From Nocardioides sp. cx-173 (GTDB lineage: Bacteria > Actinomycetota > Actinomycetes > Propionibacteriales > Nocardioidaceae): DNA of 64,000 nt. A program made the translations under genes and the position numbers. The notes under the pieces are model-generated. The model was not told the origin of the DNA, made no database searches, and saw nothing but the letters and a program-made list of their open reading frames with translations. Location: the NCBI RefSeq assembly GCF_021117365.1, contig NZ_CP088262.1, forward strand, positions 3,660,501 to 3,724,500, in the 5' to 3' direction. This document shows, one piece after another, positions 17,785 through 27,328 of the stretch (the first letter of the stretch is position 1; the number at the start of each line of letters is the position of its first letter).

Positions 17785-18516
17785 CTACAAGCCGGGGCGG
17801 AACACGAAGTTGTTCGCGTACTCACTGGACGCGGGATCGATGGCGGTCTGATCGCGCGCGATGTCGAAGGAGTCGAACGGAAGGATCCGACCTGCCTGCA
17901 TATACGCGATTCGTCGGTATCCCCAGCCGCTCAGCTGTTTGACGATCCGCTCGATTCCGCCAGGGTTGTGTCGCTCCTCGATCTCCATGAAGAGCACAGG
18001 CTGATGGCGCCGAATAGTCTCGGCGGCGCCACGCAAGAGCTCCTCCTCATGGCCCTCGACGTCGACCTTGAGAAAGCCGATGTCATCGAGGTTGTACGAG
18101 TCCAAGGTTCGCAGCTCCACAGTCACCTCGGTCGTCAACCGACCTCCACCTAGGGCGTGGAGGCTCGCCTCGCCGTTTCCGGTCTCGGGAACGTGGAGCG
18201 TCGCAGTGCCCGGAGTGTCCGAAAGCGCGACACGGTGCGCCGTCACATTGCTGGGAGCCGACGCCTTCAGCCGGTCGAAGATTGCGGGCTGCGGCTCGAA
18301 GGCATGGACATGACTTGCCGAGGTCGCGATCCAGTACGTGTAGAGACCCGCGTTGGCTCCGGCGTCCACCGCGACCTGGTCGCGAGGGACAAGGTCAGCG
18401 AGGACGCGAGCAGGCGCGTGCAGACCGAAGAGATCACGCCGGTTCTTCTCTGCCCGGAGCCGCATCGCCACCTTGGGCGAGAGAATCCTCTTCAGGGAAC
18501 TGGTCACCGGTGTCAT
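17785..18516 (-). CDS. FkbM-family methyltransferase 1
   Basis: 243 residues. An S-adenosylmethionine-binding fold is seen in AVDAGANAGLYTYWIATS and HAFEPQPAIFDRLK, and the FkbM signature in IGFLKVDVEGHEEELLRGA. Such enzymes O-methylate sugars or polyketides; next to polysaccharide genes a sugar is more likely. Codon use is visibly less GC-biased than in galE, suggesting transfer. A second FkbM gene, only weakly similar, lies 200 bases upstream. Confidence 0.85.
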   Translation of the reverse strand: MTPVTSSLKRILSPKVAMRLRAEKNRRDLFGLHAPARVLADLVPRDQVAVDAGANAGLYTYWIATSASHVHAFEPQPAIFDRLKASAPSNVTAHRVALSDTPGTATLHVPETGNGEASLHALGGGRLTTEVTVELRTLDSYNLDDIGFLKVDVEGHEEELLRGAAETIRRHQPVLFMEIEERHNPGGIERIVKQLSGWGYRRIAYMQAGRILPFDSFDIARDQTAIDPASSEYANNFVFRPGL

Positions 18517-18714
18517 TCCTTGACCCTACCGGCGCAGGTGGCCTCAGGATCGCCCATTGCCTCGAAGACTCGGCTGATCGCGTGCAACCGTGTCCGCAAG
18601 GCCGCACGCCGGAGCAGGCTTCGGAGGACGCAAATGCTCAGCTCCCACACGATCTCGTCCTAGGACCTGCCTGCACCCTTGAATCGCAAGGACGTCCACG
18701 AGGGCCTCGCGCGG

Positions 18715-19473
18715 TCAACCCGTCCACTCGGCATCGGCCCGGTGCATCACGCAGTCCATTTCGAGCATCGCAGGAAAGTTCCCGCCGTTGTTCGGGAACA
18801 GCGCGCTCAAGACAAACCCGAGGTCTTCGTACGCTTTCAGCACGACATCGAAGCGCGGCGCCCCTTCATACAGCGCCTGAACCGACAGTTCACTCTGGAG
18901 CCCGACGATCCGCGAAAGCCATGGCCCGGCTCCTGCGACAACCTCCATGTCGTGGCCTTGCGTGTCCATCTTGAGGAATGCGTTCTCGAAGCCGAGGCGC
19001 TCGTGATAGGTGGACAAGACGTCGGCGGCCGTCATGAGTCGAACCTGAACTTGGCGGCTCACCCTGTTCGCCTCGCCAGTGATGTGCTCGGCGCCGCCCG
19101 CCGGCGCCATCAAAGAACTAAACTGATCGCTGTTCATGACGTTGAAAGCGGCCTCCCCCGAAGCCGAACTCAGCGCCGCTTCTTCGACGAACCAGAGGGG
19201 ATCAGACTCCGCTCTCTGTCGAAGGGTCGCGGCCACCTCCGGGATGGGTTCACACGAAACGATCGCACCCGTGTAGCCCGCCCTCTCGCGCAACATGGTC
19301 GCGTACTGACCACTGTTGGCACCCACGTCGAGGACCATGTCGACGCGAAATCGTCGAAGAAAGGTGCTGAGGAACTCCTGCTCATACAAGACTCCCAGCC
19401 GCCCCGGGCGAACAACACGGGCTCCGACAACCTTTTCCATTGCGTCCGCAGCACGACGCTTCAAAGTGGCCAT
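18715..19473 (-). CDS. FkbM-family methyltransferase 2
   Basis: 252 residues with the same fold: MVLDVGANSGQYATMLRERAGY for the cofactor site, SCEPIPEVAATL, and FENAFLKMDTQGHDMEVVAGAG in place of the D-x-E-G-x-E motif (here D-T-Q-G-H-D). That D-Q-G variant is common in FkbM proteins beside glycan genes. It points away from the initiating transferase at 19804. The last residues reach into a less GC-rich spacer (18517-18714) in which I see no gene. Confidence 0.85.
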   Translation of the reverse strand: MATLKRRAADAMEKVVGARVVRPGRLGVLYEQEFLSTFLRRFRVDMVLDVGANSGQYATMLRERAGYTGAIVSCEPIPEVAATLRQRAESDPLWFVEEAALSSASGEAAFNVMNSDQFSSLMAPAGGAEHITGEANRVSRQVQVRLMTAADVLSTYHERLGFENAFLKMDTQGHDMEVVAGAGPWLSRIVGLQSELSVQALYEGAPRFDVVLKAYEDLGFVLSALFPNNGGNFPAMLEMDCVMHRADAEWTG

Positions 19474-19803
19474 GTGGAGACTCTGTCATGCAGCATCTCG
19501 AGTGGCTCGAATGTCGACCAAAGTCTGACGCCGCAGTTTAGAGAAGCATGCTCCTCAGCTGCGAGGGCAGCGGCGCTATCTCTGGCGACGAGTGCCTCGC
19601 TGGCGGCATCAGATGGCCTGCACCTCACAAGCATGTGACGATCACGCGTCGGAGTCCGCGCACAACGTGAACATTCATGACGACTATGGCCTTTTGGATG
19701 CGCGAAACCCGTCCAGCCCCTAGATTGCTCTCGGGTCCATGGGGGCCCAGCTCGTGGTAACGCCGCCACTCTGCATCTACACAGTGCTCCGTTTGGAAGT
19801 CGT
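19474..19803. other. 330-bp spacer, no gene seen
   Basis: Divergent gap between the FkbM gene (minus) and the initiating transferase (plus), with lower GC than its right flank. Short open frames here lack family features or ribosome sites. It should hold the promoters for both directions; I could not fix a convincing -35/-10 pair. Confidence 0.6.
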
Positions 19804-21261
19804 ATGACCCTCTTGTGGGACCGCGATACAAGGCGTCAGAGGTCGGTGACCTCGCGGGCGCTGCGCTACCTTCCGACCTCCGCCTTCGCACTGGACACGA
19901 CGGTCATCACCGTCGCCACCATGCTCGGGGTCCTGGGCCGCGAGCGCCTGTCTCTCTTCGCCACCAGCACCGACGTCGCCGAGCGGCTCGGGATCGTCGG
20001 CCCGCTCCTGGTCCTGGGCTGGATCGCGACGATCCTGCTGAGCGGCGGCTACGCGAAGAACGTGTTCGACGCCGGCACCGACGAGTACAGGCGCGTCGTC
20101 CAGTCCAGCTTCGTCACCGCGGGTCTGGTGGGCGTCGGGTGCTTCCTGGTGAAGTTCCCGCTCTCGCGCGGGTTCTTCCTTCTCACCTTCGCGATCGGTA
20201 TCCCCGGACTGGTCCTGGGCCGACTGCTCCTGCGACGCTTCGTGCACGCGGCGCGCCGTCGTGGCTCCCTGCTTCACCGCGTCCTCATCGCCGGGTCGCC
20301 CAGCCACGTCGACGAGATCGCCGCCGTCCTCCGCCGAGAGACCTGGCTCGGCTACCAGGTGATCGGCGCCCTTACTCCCGCCCACTACCTCGACGAAGAG
20401 ACGCGCCGCGGCATCCCTGTCCTGGGCAACAGCGACGACGCCACCTCGGCGGTGCTGGAGCACGAAGCCGACATCGTCTTCTTCGCCAGCGGCGCGCTGG
20501 GGTCGTCCACCCAGATGCGGCGGATCGCCTGGGACCTGGAGCACAAGGACGTCCAGGTGGTCGTCGCACCCTCGGTCATGGACGTGTCGGCCGAACGCGT
20601 CCGCATCCGTCCCGTCGGCGGCCTGCCCCTCATGCACATCGACCCACCCCGGGCCACGGACGCCTCCCGCTGGGGCAAGCGACTGTTCGACATCATCGGC
20701 TCGGCCTCCCTGATGATCCTGCTCAGCCCTGTGTTCGTGATCGCCGCCCTGAGCATCAAGCTGTACGACCGCGGGCCGGTGCTCTTCCGTCAGACGCGGG
20801 TCAGCAGACACGGTGGCGAGTTCCCATGTCTCAAGTTCCGCAGCATGGTGACGGACGCGGAAGCGCAGCTTCAGCGGCTACACGCAGCCGTCGACGCCGA
20901 CCATGTGTTGTTCAAAATGCCTGAGGACCCTCGCATCACTCTCCCCGGCCGTTGGCTGCGCCGCTTCTCCATCGACGAGCTGCCTCAACTCTTCAACGTG
21001 CTGCGAGGCGAGATGAGCCTGGTCGGCCCTCGCCCGCCGCTGCCCAGCGAGGTCGCCCGCTACCAGGGTGACGTCGGCCGGCGGATGCACGTCCGCCCCG
21101 GCCTGACCGGGCTGTGGCAGGTCTCTGGGCGCTCCGACCTCTCCTGGGACGAGACGGTCCGCCTCGACCTCTACTACGTCGACAACTGGTCGATGCTCCA
21201 GGACCTCTCGATCCTGGCCAAGACGGTCGGCGCCGTCTTCAGCTCCCGCGGCGCCTACTGA
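19804..21261 (+). CDS. Polyprenyl glycosylphosphotransferase (initiating sugar transferase)
   Basis: 485 residues of the WbaP/CpsE/WcaJ type. Four N-terminal transmembrane helices are followed by a CoA-binding-like (Rossmann) middle domain (LLHRVLIAGSPSHVDEIAAV) and, after one more helix (LFDIIGSASLMILLSPVFVI), the catalytic domain with KFRSM, RRFSIDELPQLFNVLRGEMS, LVGPRPPLP and PGLTGLWQVSGRS. It loads the first sugar phosphate onto undecaprenyl phosphate on the cytoplasmic membrane face and so starts repeat-unit synthesis. The ribosome site is GGAAG close to ATG 19804. The IS110-type element lies directly downstream. Confidence 0.92.
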   Translation: MTLLWDRDTRRQRSVTSRALRYLPTSAFALDTTVITVATMLGVLGRERLSLFATSTDVAERLGIVGPLLVLGWIATILLSGGYAKNVFDAGTDEYRRVVQSSFVTAGLVGVGCFLVKFPLSRGFFLLTFAIGIPGLVLGRLLLRRFVHAARRRGSLLHRVLIAGSPSHVDEIAAVLRRETWLGYQVIGALTPAHYLDEETRRGIPVLGNSDDATSAVLEHEADIVFFASGALGSSTQMRRIAWDLEHKDVQVVVAPSVMDVSAERVRIRPVGGLPLMHIDPPRATDASRWGKRLFDIIGSASLMILLSPVFVIAALSIKLYDRGPVLFRQTRVSRHGGEFPCLKFRSMVTDAEAQLQRLHAAVDADHVLFKMPEDPRITLPGRWLRRFSIDELPQLFNVLRGEMSLVGPRPPLPSEVARYQGDVGRRMHVRPGLTGLWQVSGRSDLSWDETVRLDLYYVDNWSMLQDLSILAKTVGAVFSSRGAY

Positions 21262-21265
21262 GCCG

Positions 21266-21293
21266 GTCACTGGTGGACCGTCACTGGTGGACC
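21266..21293. repeat. 14-bp tandem duplication at the left side of the IS element
   Basis: GTCACTGGTGGACC occurs twice without spacer (21266-21279 and 21280-21293), immediately after the transferase stop. It may mark the left junction of the IS110-type element or be part of it. Confidence 0.7.
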
Positions 21294-21405
21294 GTAGGTC
21301 TCAGACAGGCGTATGCCTTGTCTGCACCCCGGTGCTGCTAGGTCACTGCCGAACTGACGCAGTCCCGCCTTGGTGAGGACCTGGCTGACAGTTGCAGGGC
21401 CTGGT

Positions 21406-21485
21406 GGCCCGGGACGTGCAGACCGGCCATAGGGCTTTGCACCGCGAGTGCCGCAGTGACCAACCGGCCGTCACGTCCCGGGGCC
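21406..21485 (+). ncRNA. Candidate bridge-RNA stem-loop
   Basis: CCCGGGACGTG at 21408-21418 pairs perfectly with CACGTCCCGGG at 21472-21482, with 53 bases between, and GGCC/GGCC lengthens the stem by a bulge. It lies in the 5' non-coding end of the IS110-type element, where bridge RNAs of this family are made. Assignment is by position and folding only. Confidence 0.4.
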
Positions 21486-21526
21486 GGAGTGCTGATTCCG
21501 TGGGCTATACGGAAGGAGCACTAATC

Positions 21527-22740
21527 ATGGAGGCTACGCCCACTTTCGCTGGGATCGACTGGTCCTGGCAGCACCACGCGTTGTGCATCGTCGATGACGA
21601 TGGGCAGCGCATCGAGGAAGTCACGCTCCCGCACTCGAAGCCGGGACTGGGCAAGATCACGACCTTGCTGCGCCGTCACGGCGTGGCCCAGGTCGGGATC
21701 GAACGTGGCGACGGGCCGGTGGTCGAGCATCTGATCCGCGACGGATTCGAGGTCGTGGTGATCTCGGCGCGTCAAGTGAAGTCGCTACGTGCGCGCTACG
21801 GCAGTGCAGGCAACAAGGACGACCGGTTCGACGCGTTTGTCCTGGCCGACGCCTTACGCACCGACACCGCACGCTGGGCGGTTGTACAACCCGATACCGA
21901 GGAGACGATCGCGTTGCGGATGCTGGTGCGTTCGCGTCACGACTTGATCGATCACCGGATTGCGGTGCATAACCAGCTGTTGGCGGTGTTGCAGCACAAC
22001 TTCCCCGGAGCGATCGGACTGTTCAGCCAGCTCGACATCGGTATCAGCCTGGCGTTCTTGCGCCGGTTCCCGACCGAAGCCAAGGCCGCGTGGCTGTCCC
22101 AGCTTCGAATGGCGCACTGGCTCAAGGCCAATGGCTACTGCGGTCGCCAGAGCGCGCCGATCTCGTCGACCACCTGCGCAACGCAGCCACCGGACGCGTG
22201 AGCGGCCCAGCAGCCGAAGCCAGCGAACTCGTCGTACTCACCCTGGTCGACCTGCTCAGCAAGCTCCGCGAACAGCAATCGATCCTCGAGACCCGGATCA
22301 AGGAAGCGCTCCTCGCGCACCCCGACGGCCCGATCTTCCAGTCCCTCCCACGCGCTGGAACCGTGCGCGCCGCAACCCTCCTGGCCGAGATTGGCGACTG
22401 CCGCGCCCGCTTCCCAGATGCCGCCGCGCTCGCCGCAGCCGCCGGGGTCGCACCCTCAACCAGACAGTCCGGCAAACACCTCAACGTCGCCTACCGACGC
22501 GGCTGCAACAAGACTCTCCGCGCCGCGCTCATCGACTGGGCTCAAGACACCCCGCGCGCCAACGCCTGGGCCCGCGATACCTACGACCGCGCCCGCCAGC
22601 GCGGCTGCCGCCACCCCCACGCGGCAAGGATCCTGGCCCAAGCCTGGACCAGGATCCTCTGGCGCTGCTGGCACGACCAAGTGCCCTACAACCCCGACCT
22701 ACACGGCCGGCTCAGCCTCATCACCAAGGAGGCTGCTTGA
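21527..22740 (+). pseudogene. IS110-family transposase, frameshifted
   Basis: The frame from ATG 21527 (GGAAGGAG eight bases upstream) has the N-terminal RuvC-like DEDD domain: FAGIDWSWQHH, GIERGDGPVVEHLI and GNKDDRFDAFVLADALR. It stops at 22201 after garbled residues from about 22145 on. The C-terminal Tnp_20 domain (QSLPRAGTVRAATLLAEIGD, AGVAPSTRQSGKH, IDWAQ) is complete in the next frame up to 22740. Joining the two needs one extra base near AGCGCGCCGATC (about 22150-22162), so a 1-bp deletion or, less likely, a -1 programmed shift. The other features of the gene are intact. Confidence 0.85.
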
Positions 22741-22750
22741 CATAGGGCTG

Positions 22751-23629
22751 TCAGCCCTCCTGACGGTCCTCGACCAGCAGGTCGAGCAGGTACGCGCCGT
22801 ACCCGCTCTTCTCGAGCGGCCGGGCGAGCTCCTCGAGGCGCGCGTCGTCGATGAAGCCCATCCGCCAGGCCACCTCCTCGGGAGCGCCGATCTTGGTGTC
22901 CTGGCGCTTCTCGATCGCGCGGACGAAGTTGCTGGCGTCGTTCAGGTCGTCGAAGGTCCCGGTGTCCAGCCACGCCGAGCCGCGCGGCAGCACCTCGACC
23001 TGGAGTCGGCCCTGCTCGAGGTAGATCCGGTTGAGGTCGGTGATCTCGAGCTCGCCGCGCGCCGACGGCTCCAGCTGCTTGGCCAGCTCGACCACGCCAT
23101 TGTCGTAGAAGTACAGGCCAGGCACCGCGAAGTGGCTGCGTGGCTTCTCGGGCTTCTCCTCGAGGGAGAGCGCGCGACGGTTCTCGTCGAACTCCACCAC
23201 CCCGTACGCCGACGGGTCCGCCACGCGGTAGCCGAACACCGCAGCGCCGTCGATGTCGGCGAAGCGCCGCAGTTGGGTGCCCAGGCCGGCGCCGTGGAAG
23301 ATGTTGTCGCCGAGGACCAGGCCCGCAGGCTCCGAGCCGAGGTGCTCCTCCCCGATGACGAACGCCTGGGCCAGGCCGTCGGGCGAGGGCTGCACCGCAT
23401 AGCTGATCTCGATCCCGAACTGCGAGCCGTCGCCCAGCAGCCGCCGGAACTGCTCCGCCTCATGGGGCGTCGTGATCACCAGGATCTCCCGGATGCCCGC
23501 CAGCATCAGCGTCGACATCGGGTAGTAGATCATCGGCTTGTCGTAGATCGGCATGAGCTGCTTGCTCACGGCGTGCGTGATCGGATGCAGTCGCGACCCA
23601 GTGCCGCCGGCCAAGATGATTCCGCGCAT
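22751..23629 (-). CDS. rmlA: Glucose-1-phosphate thymidylyltransferase
   Basis: 292 residues; makes dTDP-glucose from dTTP and glucose 1-phosphate, the first step to dTDP-L-rhamnose. The nucleotidyl-transfer motif [25 protein letters not shown], the GDNIFHG metal motif and [16 protein letters not shown] are complete. Its stop lies about 10 bases from the IS110 transposase stop, so the insertion missed it. It diverges from rmlB with only 22 bases between start codons. Confidence 0.95.
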   Translation of the reverse strand: MRGIILAGGTGSRLHPITHAVSKQLMPIYDKPMIYYPMSTLMLAGIREILVITTPHEAEQFRRLLGDGSQFGIEISYAVQPSPDGLAQAFVIGEEHLGSEPAGLVLGDNIFHGAGLGTQLRRFADIDGAAVFGYRVADPSAYGVVEFDENRRALSLEEKPEKPRSHFAVPGLYFYDNGVVELAKQLEPSARGELEITDLNRIYLEQGRLQVEVLPRGSAWLDTGTFDDLNDASNFVRAIEKRQDTKIGAPEEVAWRMGFIDDARLEELARPLEKSGYGAYLLDLLVEDRQEG

Positions 23630-23642
23630 GCGCAGACTCTAG

Positions 23643-24650
<1,008 letters not shown>

Positions 24651-24657
24651 CGACTCA

Positions 24658-24826
24658 GGTGGTTTCGAGGCTCGTCGCTGGCGCTCCTCGCACCTCCACC
24701 ACCGAACCCTCAGCGCCCCACGGTGGTTGAGGTGCGAGCGAAGCGAGCCCCTACGGTGGTTGAGGTGCGAGCGAAGCGAGCCCCTACGGTGGTTGAGGTG
24801 CGAGCGAAGCGAGCCTCGAAACCACC
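24658..24826. repeat. Family A palindromic repeats, with a 33-bp tandem array
   Basis: One copy at 24658-24703, then three copies of a 33-bp unit (GGTGGTTGAGGTGCGAGCGA and on) starting at 24722, 24755 and 24788; only the last has the closing CTCGAAACCACC arm and ends at 24826. The array fills the gap between rmlB and rmlCD on the same strand and could form strong hairpins in the message. Confidence 0.9.
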
Positions 24827-24847
24827 CCGACCGCATGGAGCCCTCAC

Positions 24848-26239
24848 ATGCCTGACCTGACGATCGAGACCACCCCCATCCCCGGCCTCCTGGTCGTCCA
24901 CCTGGACCTCCGCGAGGACGCCCGCGGCTTCTTCAAGGAGAACTGGCAGCGCGAGAAGATGGTCGCGCTGGGTCTCCCGGACTTCGGGCCGGTGCAGAAC
25001 AACATCTCGTTCAACGCCACGCGCGGCGCCACCCGGGGCATCCACACCGAGCCGTGGGACAAGTTCGTCTCGGTGGCCAACGGGCGGATCTTCGCCGCCT
25101 GGGTCGACATGCGCGAGGGAGGCTCCTTCGGCGCCACCTTCCACGTCGAGATGGACCCATCTGTGGCCGTCTTCGTCCCCCGCGGCGTGGGCAACAGCTA
25201 CCAGACGCTCGAGGACGGCGTCGCTTACAGCTACCTCGTCAACGAGCACTGGCGACCCGGCACGGCGTACCCCGCACTCAACCTCGCCGACGAGACCGCG
25301 GCGATCCCGTGGCCGATCCCGCTGGCCGAGAGCGAGATCTCCGAGAAGGACCTGCACAACCCCTTCTTCGCTGACGTCGTGCCGATGGGACCGAAGAAGA
25401 CCCTGATCGTCGGCGCCCTCGGCCAGCTGGGGCGCGCTCTGCAGGCGGACTTCCCCGGGGCCGACCTGGTCGACCTCGCCGAGCTGGACCTCACCGACGC
25501 TGCGGCCGTCGCCGCGTGGCCGTGGCACGAGTACGAGCTCGTTCTCAACGCCGCCGCCTACACCGCGGTCGACGCCGCCGAGACGCCGGAGGGCCGGCGG
25601 AGCTGCTGGGCCGCCAACGCCGCGGCCCCCGCGACGCTGGCCCGGCTCTCCGAGGCCCACGGCTTCACGCTTGTGCACTTCTCCTCGGAGTACGTCTTCG
25701 ACGGCACCGTGCCCGAGCACACCGAGGACGAGCCGCTCTCCCCGCTCGGGGTCTACGCCCAGACGAAGGCCGCCGGCGACCTCGCCGTCGGCACGGCCCG
25801 GCGCCACTACATCCTGCGCACCTCGTGGGTGATCGGCGAGGGCAACAACTTCGTGCGCACGATGCGCCGACTCGCCGAGCAGGGCGTCTCGCCCGACGTC
25901 GTCTCCGACCAGATCGGACGACTCACCTTCACCAGCGAGCTCTCCCGGGCCACCCGGCACCTGCTCGACACCGGAGCGCCGTACGGCACCTACCACTGCA
26001 GCAACGCCGGACCGGCCATGTCATGGGCGGACATCGCCGCTGCGGTCTACGAGCTCTCCGGGCGGTCGGCCGACGACGTGCACCCGATCACCACGGAGCA
26101 GTACGGCGCCGGGAAGTCGCTGTCGCCCCGGCCGGCCAGCAGCACCATGTCGCTCGCCAAGCTCCGCGCGACCGGCTTCGAGCCGCGCGAGCAGCTGCCC
26201 GCGCTGCGCGACTACCTCGCGGCGGACGGCCCAGCCTGA
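24848..26239 (+). CDS. rmlCD: Fused dTDP-4-dehydrorhamnose 3,5-epimerase and reductase
   Basis: 463 residues in two enzymes. Residues 1 to about 180 are an RmlC-type cupin (DAREDARGFFKENWQ-like start, RGIHTEPWDKFVSVANGRIFAAWVDMR, then PRGVGNSYQTLED). From about 185 on is RmlD: TLIVGALGQLGRALQ, NAAAYTAVDAAET, SSEYVFDG, Y-x-x-x-K in YAQTKAAGD and RTSWVIGEGNNFVRTM. Together they finish dTDP-L-rhamnose. Fused RmlC-RmlD proteins are known in some actinobacteria. The cupin part has His and Tyr variations typical of the dTDP-sugar 5-epimerase subgroup, so its exact specificity deserves checking. Confidence 0.92.
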   Translation: MPDLTIETTPIPGLLVVHLDLREDARGFFKENWQREKMVALGLPDFGPVQNNISFNATRGATRGIHTEPWDKFVSVANGRIFAAWVDMREGGSFGATFHVEMDPSVAVFVPRGVGNSYQTLEDGVAYSYLVNEHWRPGTAYPALNLADETAAIPWPIPLAESEISEKDLHNPFFADVVPMGPKKTLIVGALGQLGRALQADFPGADLVDLAELDLTDAAAVAAWPWHEYELVLNAAAYTAVDAAETPEGRRSCWAANAAAPATLARLSEAHGFTLVHFSSEYVFDGTVPEHTEDEPLSPLGVYAQTKAAGDLAVGTARRHYILRTSWVIGEGNNFVRTMRRLAEQGVSPDVVSDQIGRLTFTSELSRATRHLLDTGAPYGTYHCSNAGPAMSWADIAAAVYELSGRSADDVHPITTEQYGAGKSLSPRPASSTMSLAKLRATGFEPREQLPALRDYLAADGPA

Positions 26240-26244
26240 CCGGC

Positions 26245-26517
26245 CTACCGGCGGCGCAGCCCGGCCAGAGCCGGGCGCACGTCGACCAGGAACACGATCG
26301 TCGCGATGGTGAAGGCGAGGTTCACGATCATCCCGAAGACGGGCAGCAGCTGCAGCACCACAGCCAGGCCCAGGATGATCCCCCACGCGGGCTTGGTGAG
26401 CTTGCCCGCGGCGACGTACGACTCGGACGAGTAGGTCAGCGCGGTGACCAGCGCGAAGATCTTGACAGCCAGCAGCACCAGTTGGAGCACGACGGCGATG
26501 TCACCTTGCAGTCCCAT
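26245..26517 (-). CDS. DUF2516 membrane protein
   Basis: 90 residues with about three hydrophobic segments (VVLQLVLLAVKIFALVTALT, WGIILGLAVVLQLLPV, NLAFTIATIVFLVDVRP), the DUF2516 pattern. The order XRE regulator, HbhA-like protein, this protein is the same as Rv0474-Rv0475-Rv0476 in mycobacteria. It converges on rmlCD with 5 bases between stops. A strong hairpin separates it from the HbhA-like gene. Confidence 0.85.
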   Translation of the reverse strand: MGLQGDIAVVLQLVLLAVKIFALVTALTYSSESYVAAGKLTKPAWGIILGLAVVLQLLPVFGMIVNLAFTIATIVFLVDVRPALAGLRRR

Positions 26518-26540
26518 GGCCCCACCCTAGCGATTGCGCG

Positions 26541-26577
26541 ACGAGGCCCCCGGAGCTCATACCTCCGGGGGCCTCGT
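26541..26577 (-). terminator. Hairpin terminator after the HbhA-like gene
   Basis: ACGAGGCCCCCGGAG (26541-26555) pairs perfectly with CTCCGGGGGCCTCGT (26563-26577), 15 bp with a 7-base loop. No T-run follows, as is common in high-GC genomes. Confidence 0.8.
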
Positions 26578-26619
26578 GCCGCGTCAGAACAGCGTCAGCT
26601 GTCCGTCGTCGGGTGCTCT

Positions 26620-27291
26620 TCAGTCGCCGACCTTCTGAGCGGCGTCGGTGGCCGCCTTGGCCGCGTTGGTGGCGGTCTTCTTCGCGGCGGTGGTCGTCGC
26701 CTTGGCGCTGCTGCGGGCGGGGCCGGAGGACTTCTTGGCGGTCGTGGCGGTCTTCTTGGCCGTGGTCGACGCCTTCTTGGCGGTCGACTTGGTGGCCTTG
26801 GCGCCCTGGGTCTTGGTGGTCTTGGCCTTGGCGGTGGTGGTCTTGGCCGTGGACACGGTCGCCTTCGTGGACTCCTGGTTGCGCACGCGGGTGACCAGCT
26901 TCTCGCCGCGCTTGGCCAGGTCGGCGTAGGTGCCGGTCACCGTGGAGACGTTCTCGTTGACCGCGCTCTGCACCTTGGCGGGCAGGGTCAGGGCGTCGGC
27001 CTGCAGGGCCTCGACACGGGCCTCGACGGCCGCGCGGCGGGCCTTGGCGTCCTTGGAGAGCGCCTCGACGCGTGAGCTGACGGCGGTCAGGGCCTGGTCG
27101 CGCAGCGCCTTCGGCTCGAAGTCGAGGCCGGTGACGGTCTTCTGGTAGCCGGAGATCCTGTTCTGCACGTCGGCGACGTAGTCGCGCACGATTGCGACGG
27201 CGAGGTCGGTGGCGCCGACGCCGGCATACAGCGGCTTCGCCGCGACGGGGGGAAGCTCCAGGGTCGAGATGTCGAACTTGGCCTTGGCCAT
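26620..27291 (-). CDS. HbhA-like protein with a Lys/Ala-rich tail
   Basis: 223 residues. ATG 27291 has AAGGAGA five bases upstream. Residues 1 to about 145 are a long charged helical region (AVAIVRDYVADVQNRISGYQ, FEPKALRDQALTAVSSRVEALSK) as in mycobacterial heparin-binding haemagglutinin. The last 80 residues are a low-complexity tail of Lys, Ala and Thr (AKKASTTAKKTATTAKK), similar in character to the HbhA heparin-binding tail and to histone H1-like DNA-binding tails. Gene order (XRE regulator before, DUF2516 after) supports orthology with the Rv0475 locus. Surface adhesion, membrane or nucleoid binding are all possible. Confidence 0.75.
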   Translation of the reverse strand: MAKAKFDISTLELPPVAAKPLYAGVGATDLAVAIVRDYVADVQNRISGYQKTVTGLDFEPKALRDQALTAVSSRVEALSKDAKARRAAVEARVEALQADALTLPAKVQSAVNENVSTVTGTYADLAKRGEKLVTRVRNQESTKATVSTAKTTTAKAKTTKTQGAKATKSTAKKASTTAKKTATTAKKSSGPARSSAKATTTAAKKTATNAAKAATDAAQKVGD

Positions 27292-27328
27292 GGCGTTCTC
27301 CTTCGGTTGCGGGGTGGGGGCGTACGCG

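Larger units (their letters stand above)
21262..22750 (+). mobile_element. IS110-family insertion element (ends approximate)
   Basis: Holds a DEDD-type IS110 transposase in two frames (21527-22740), about 265 bp of non-coding DNA before it and only about 10 bp after it, the layout of the IS110 subgroup in which the left non-coding end encodes the bridge RNA. IS110 elements lack terminal inverted repeats, so exact ends cannot be read off. The right end must lie within a few bases of 22750 because the rmlA stop begins there. A CATAGGGCT repeated at 21428-21436 and 22741-22749 is an alternative junction pair. Confidence 0.75.

Noticed and set aside
19461..19769. Minus-strand open frame in the spacer before the initiating transferase
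   Set aside because: No motif, no ribosome site, and overlaps the likely promoter region.
21428..22749. CATAGGGCT direct repeat at 21428 and 22741 as the IS110 ends
   Set aside because: Would leave only 90 bp before the transposase gene and cut through the candidate bridge-RNA stem; kept only as an alternative.
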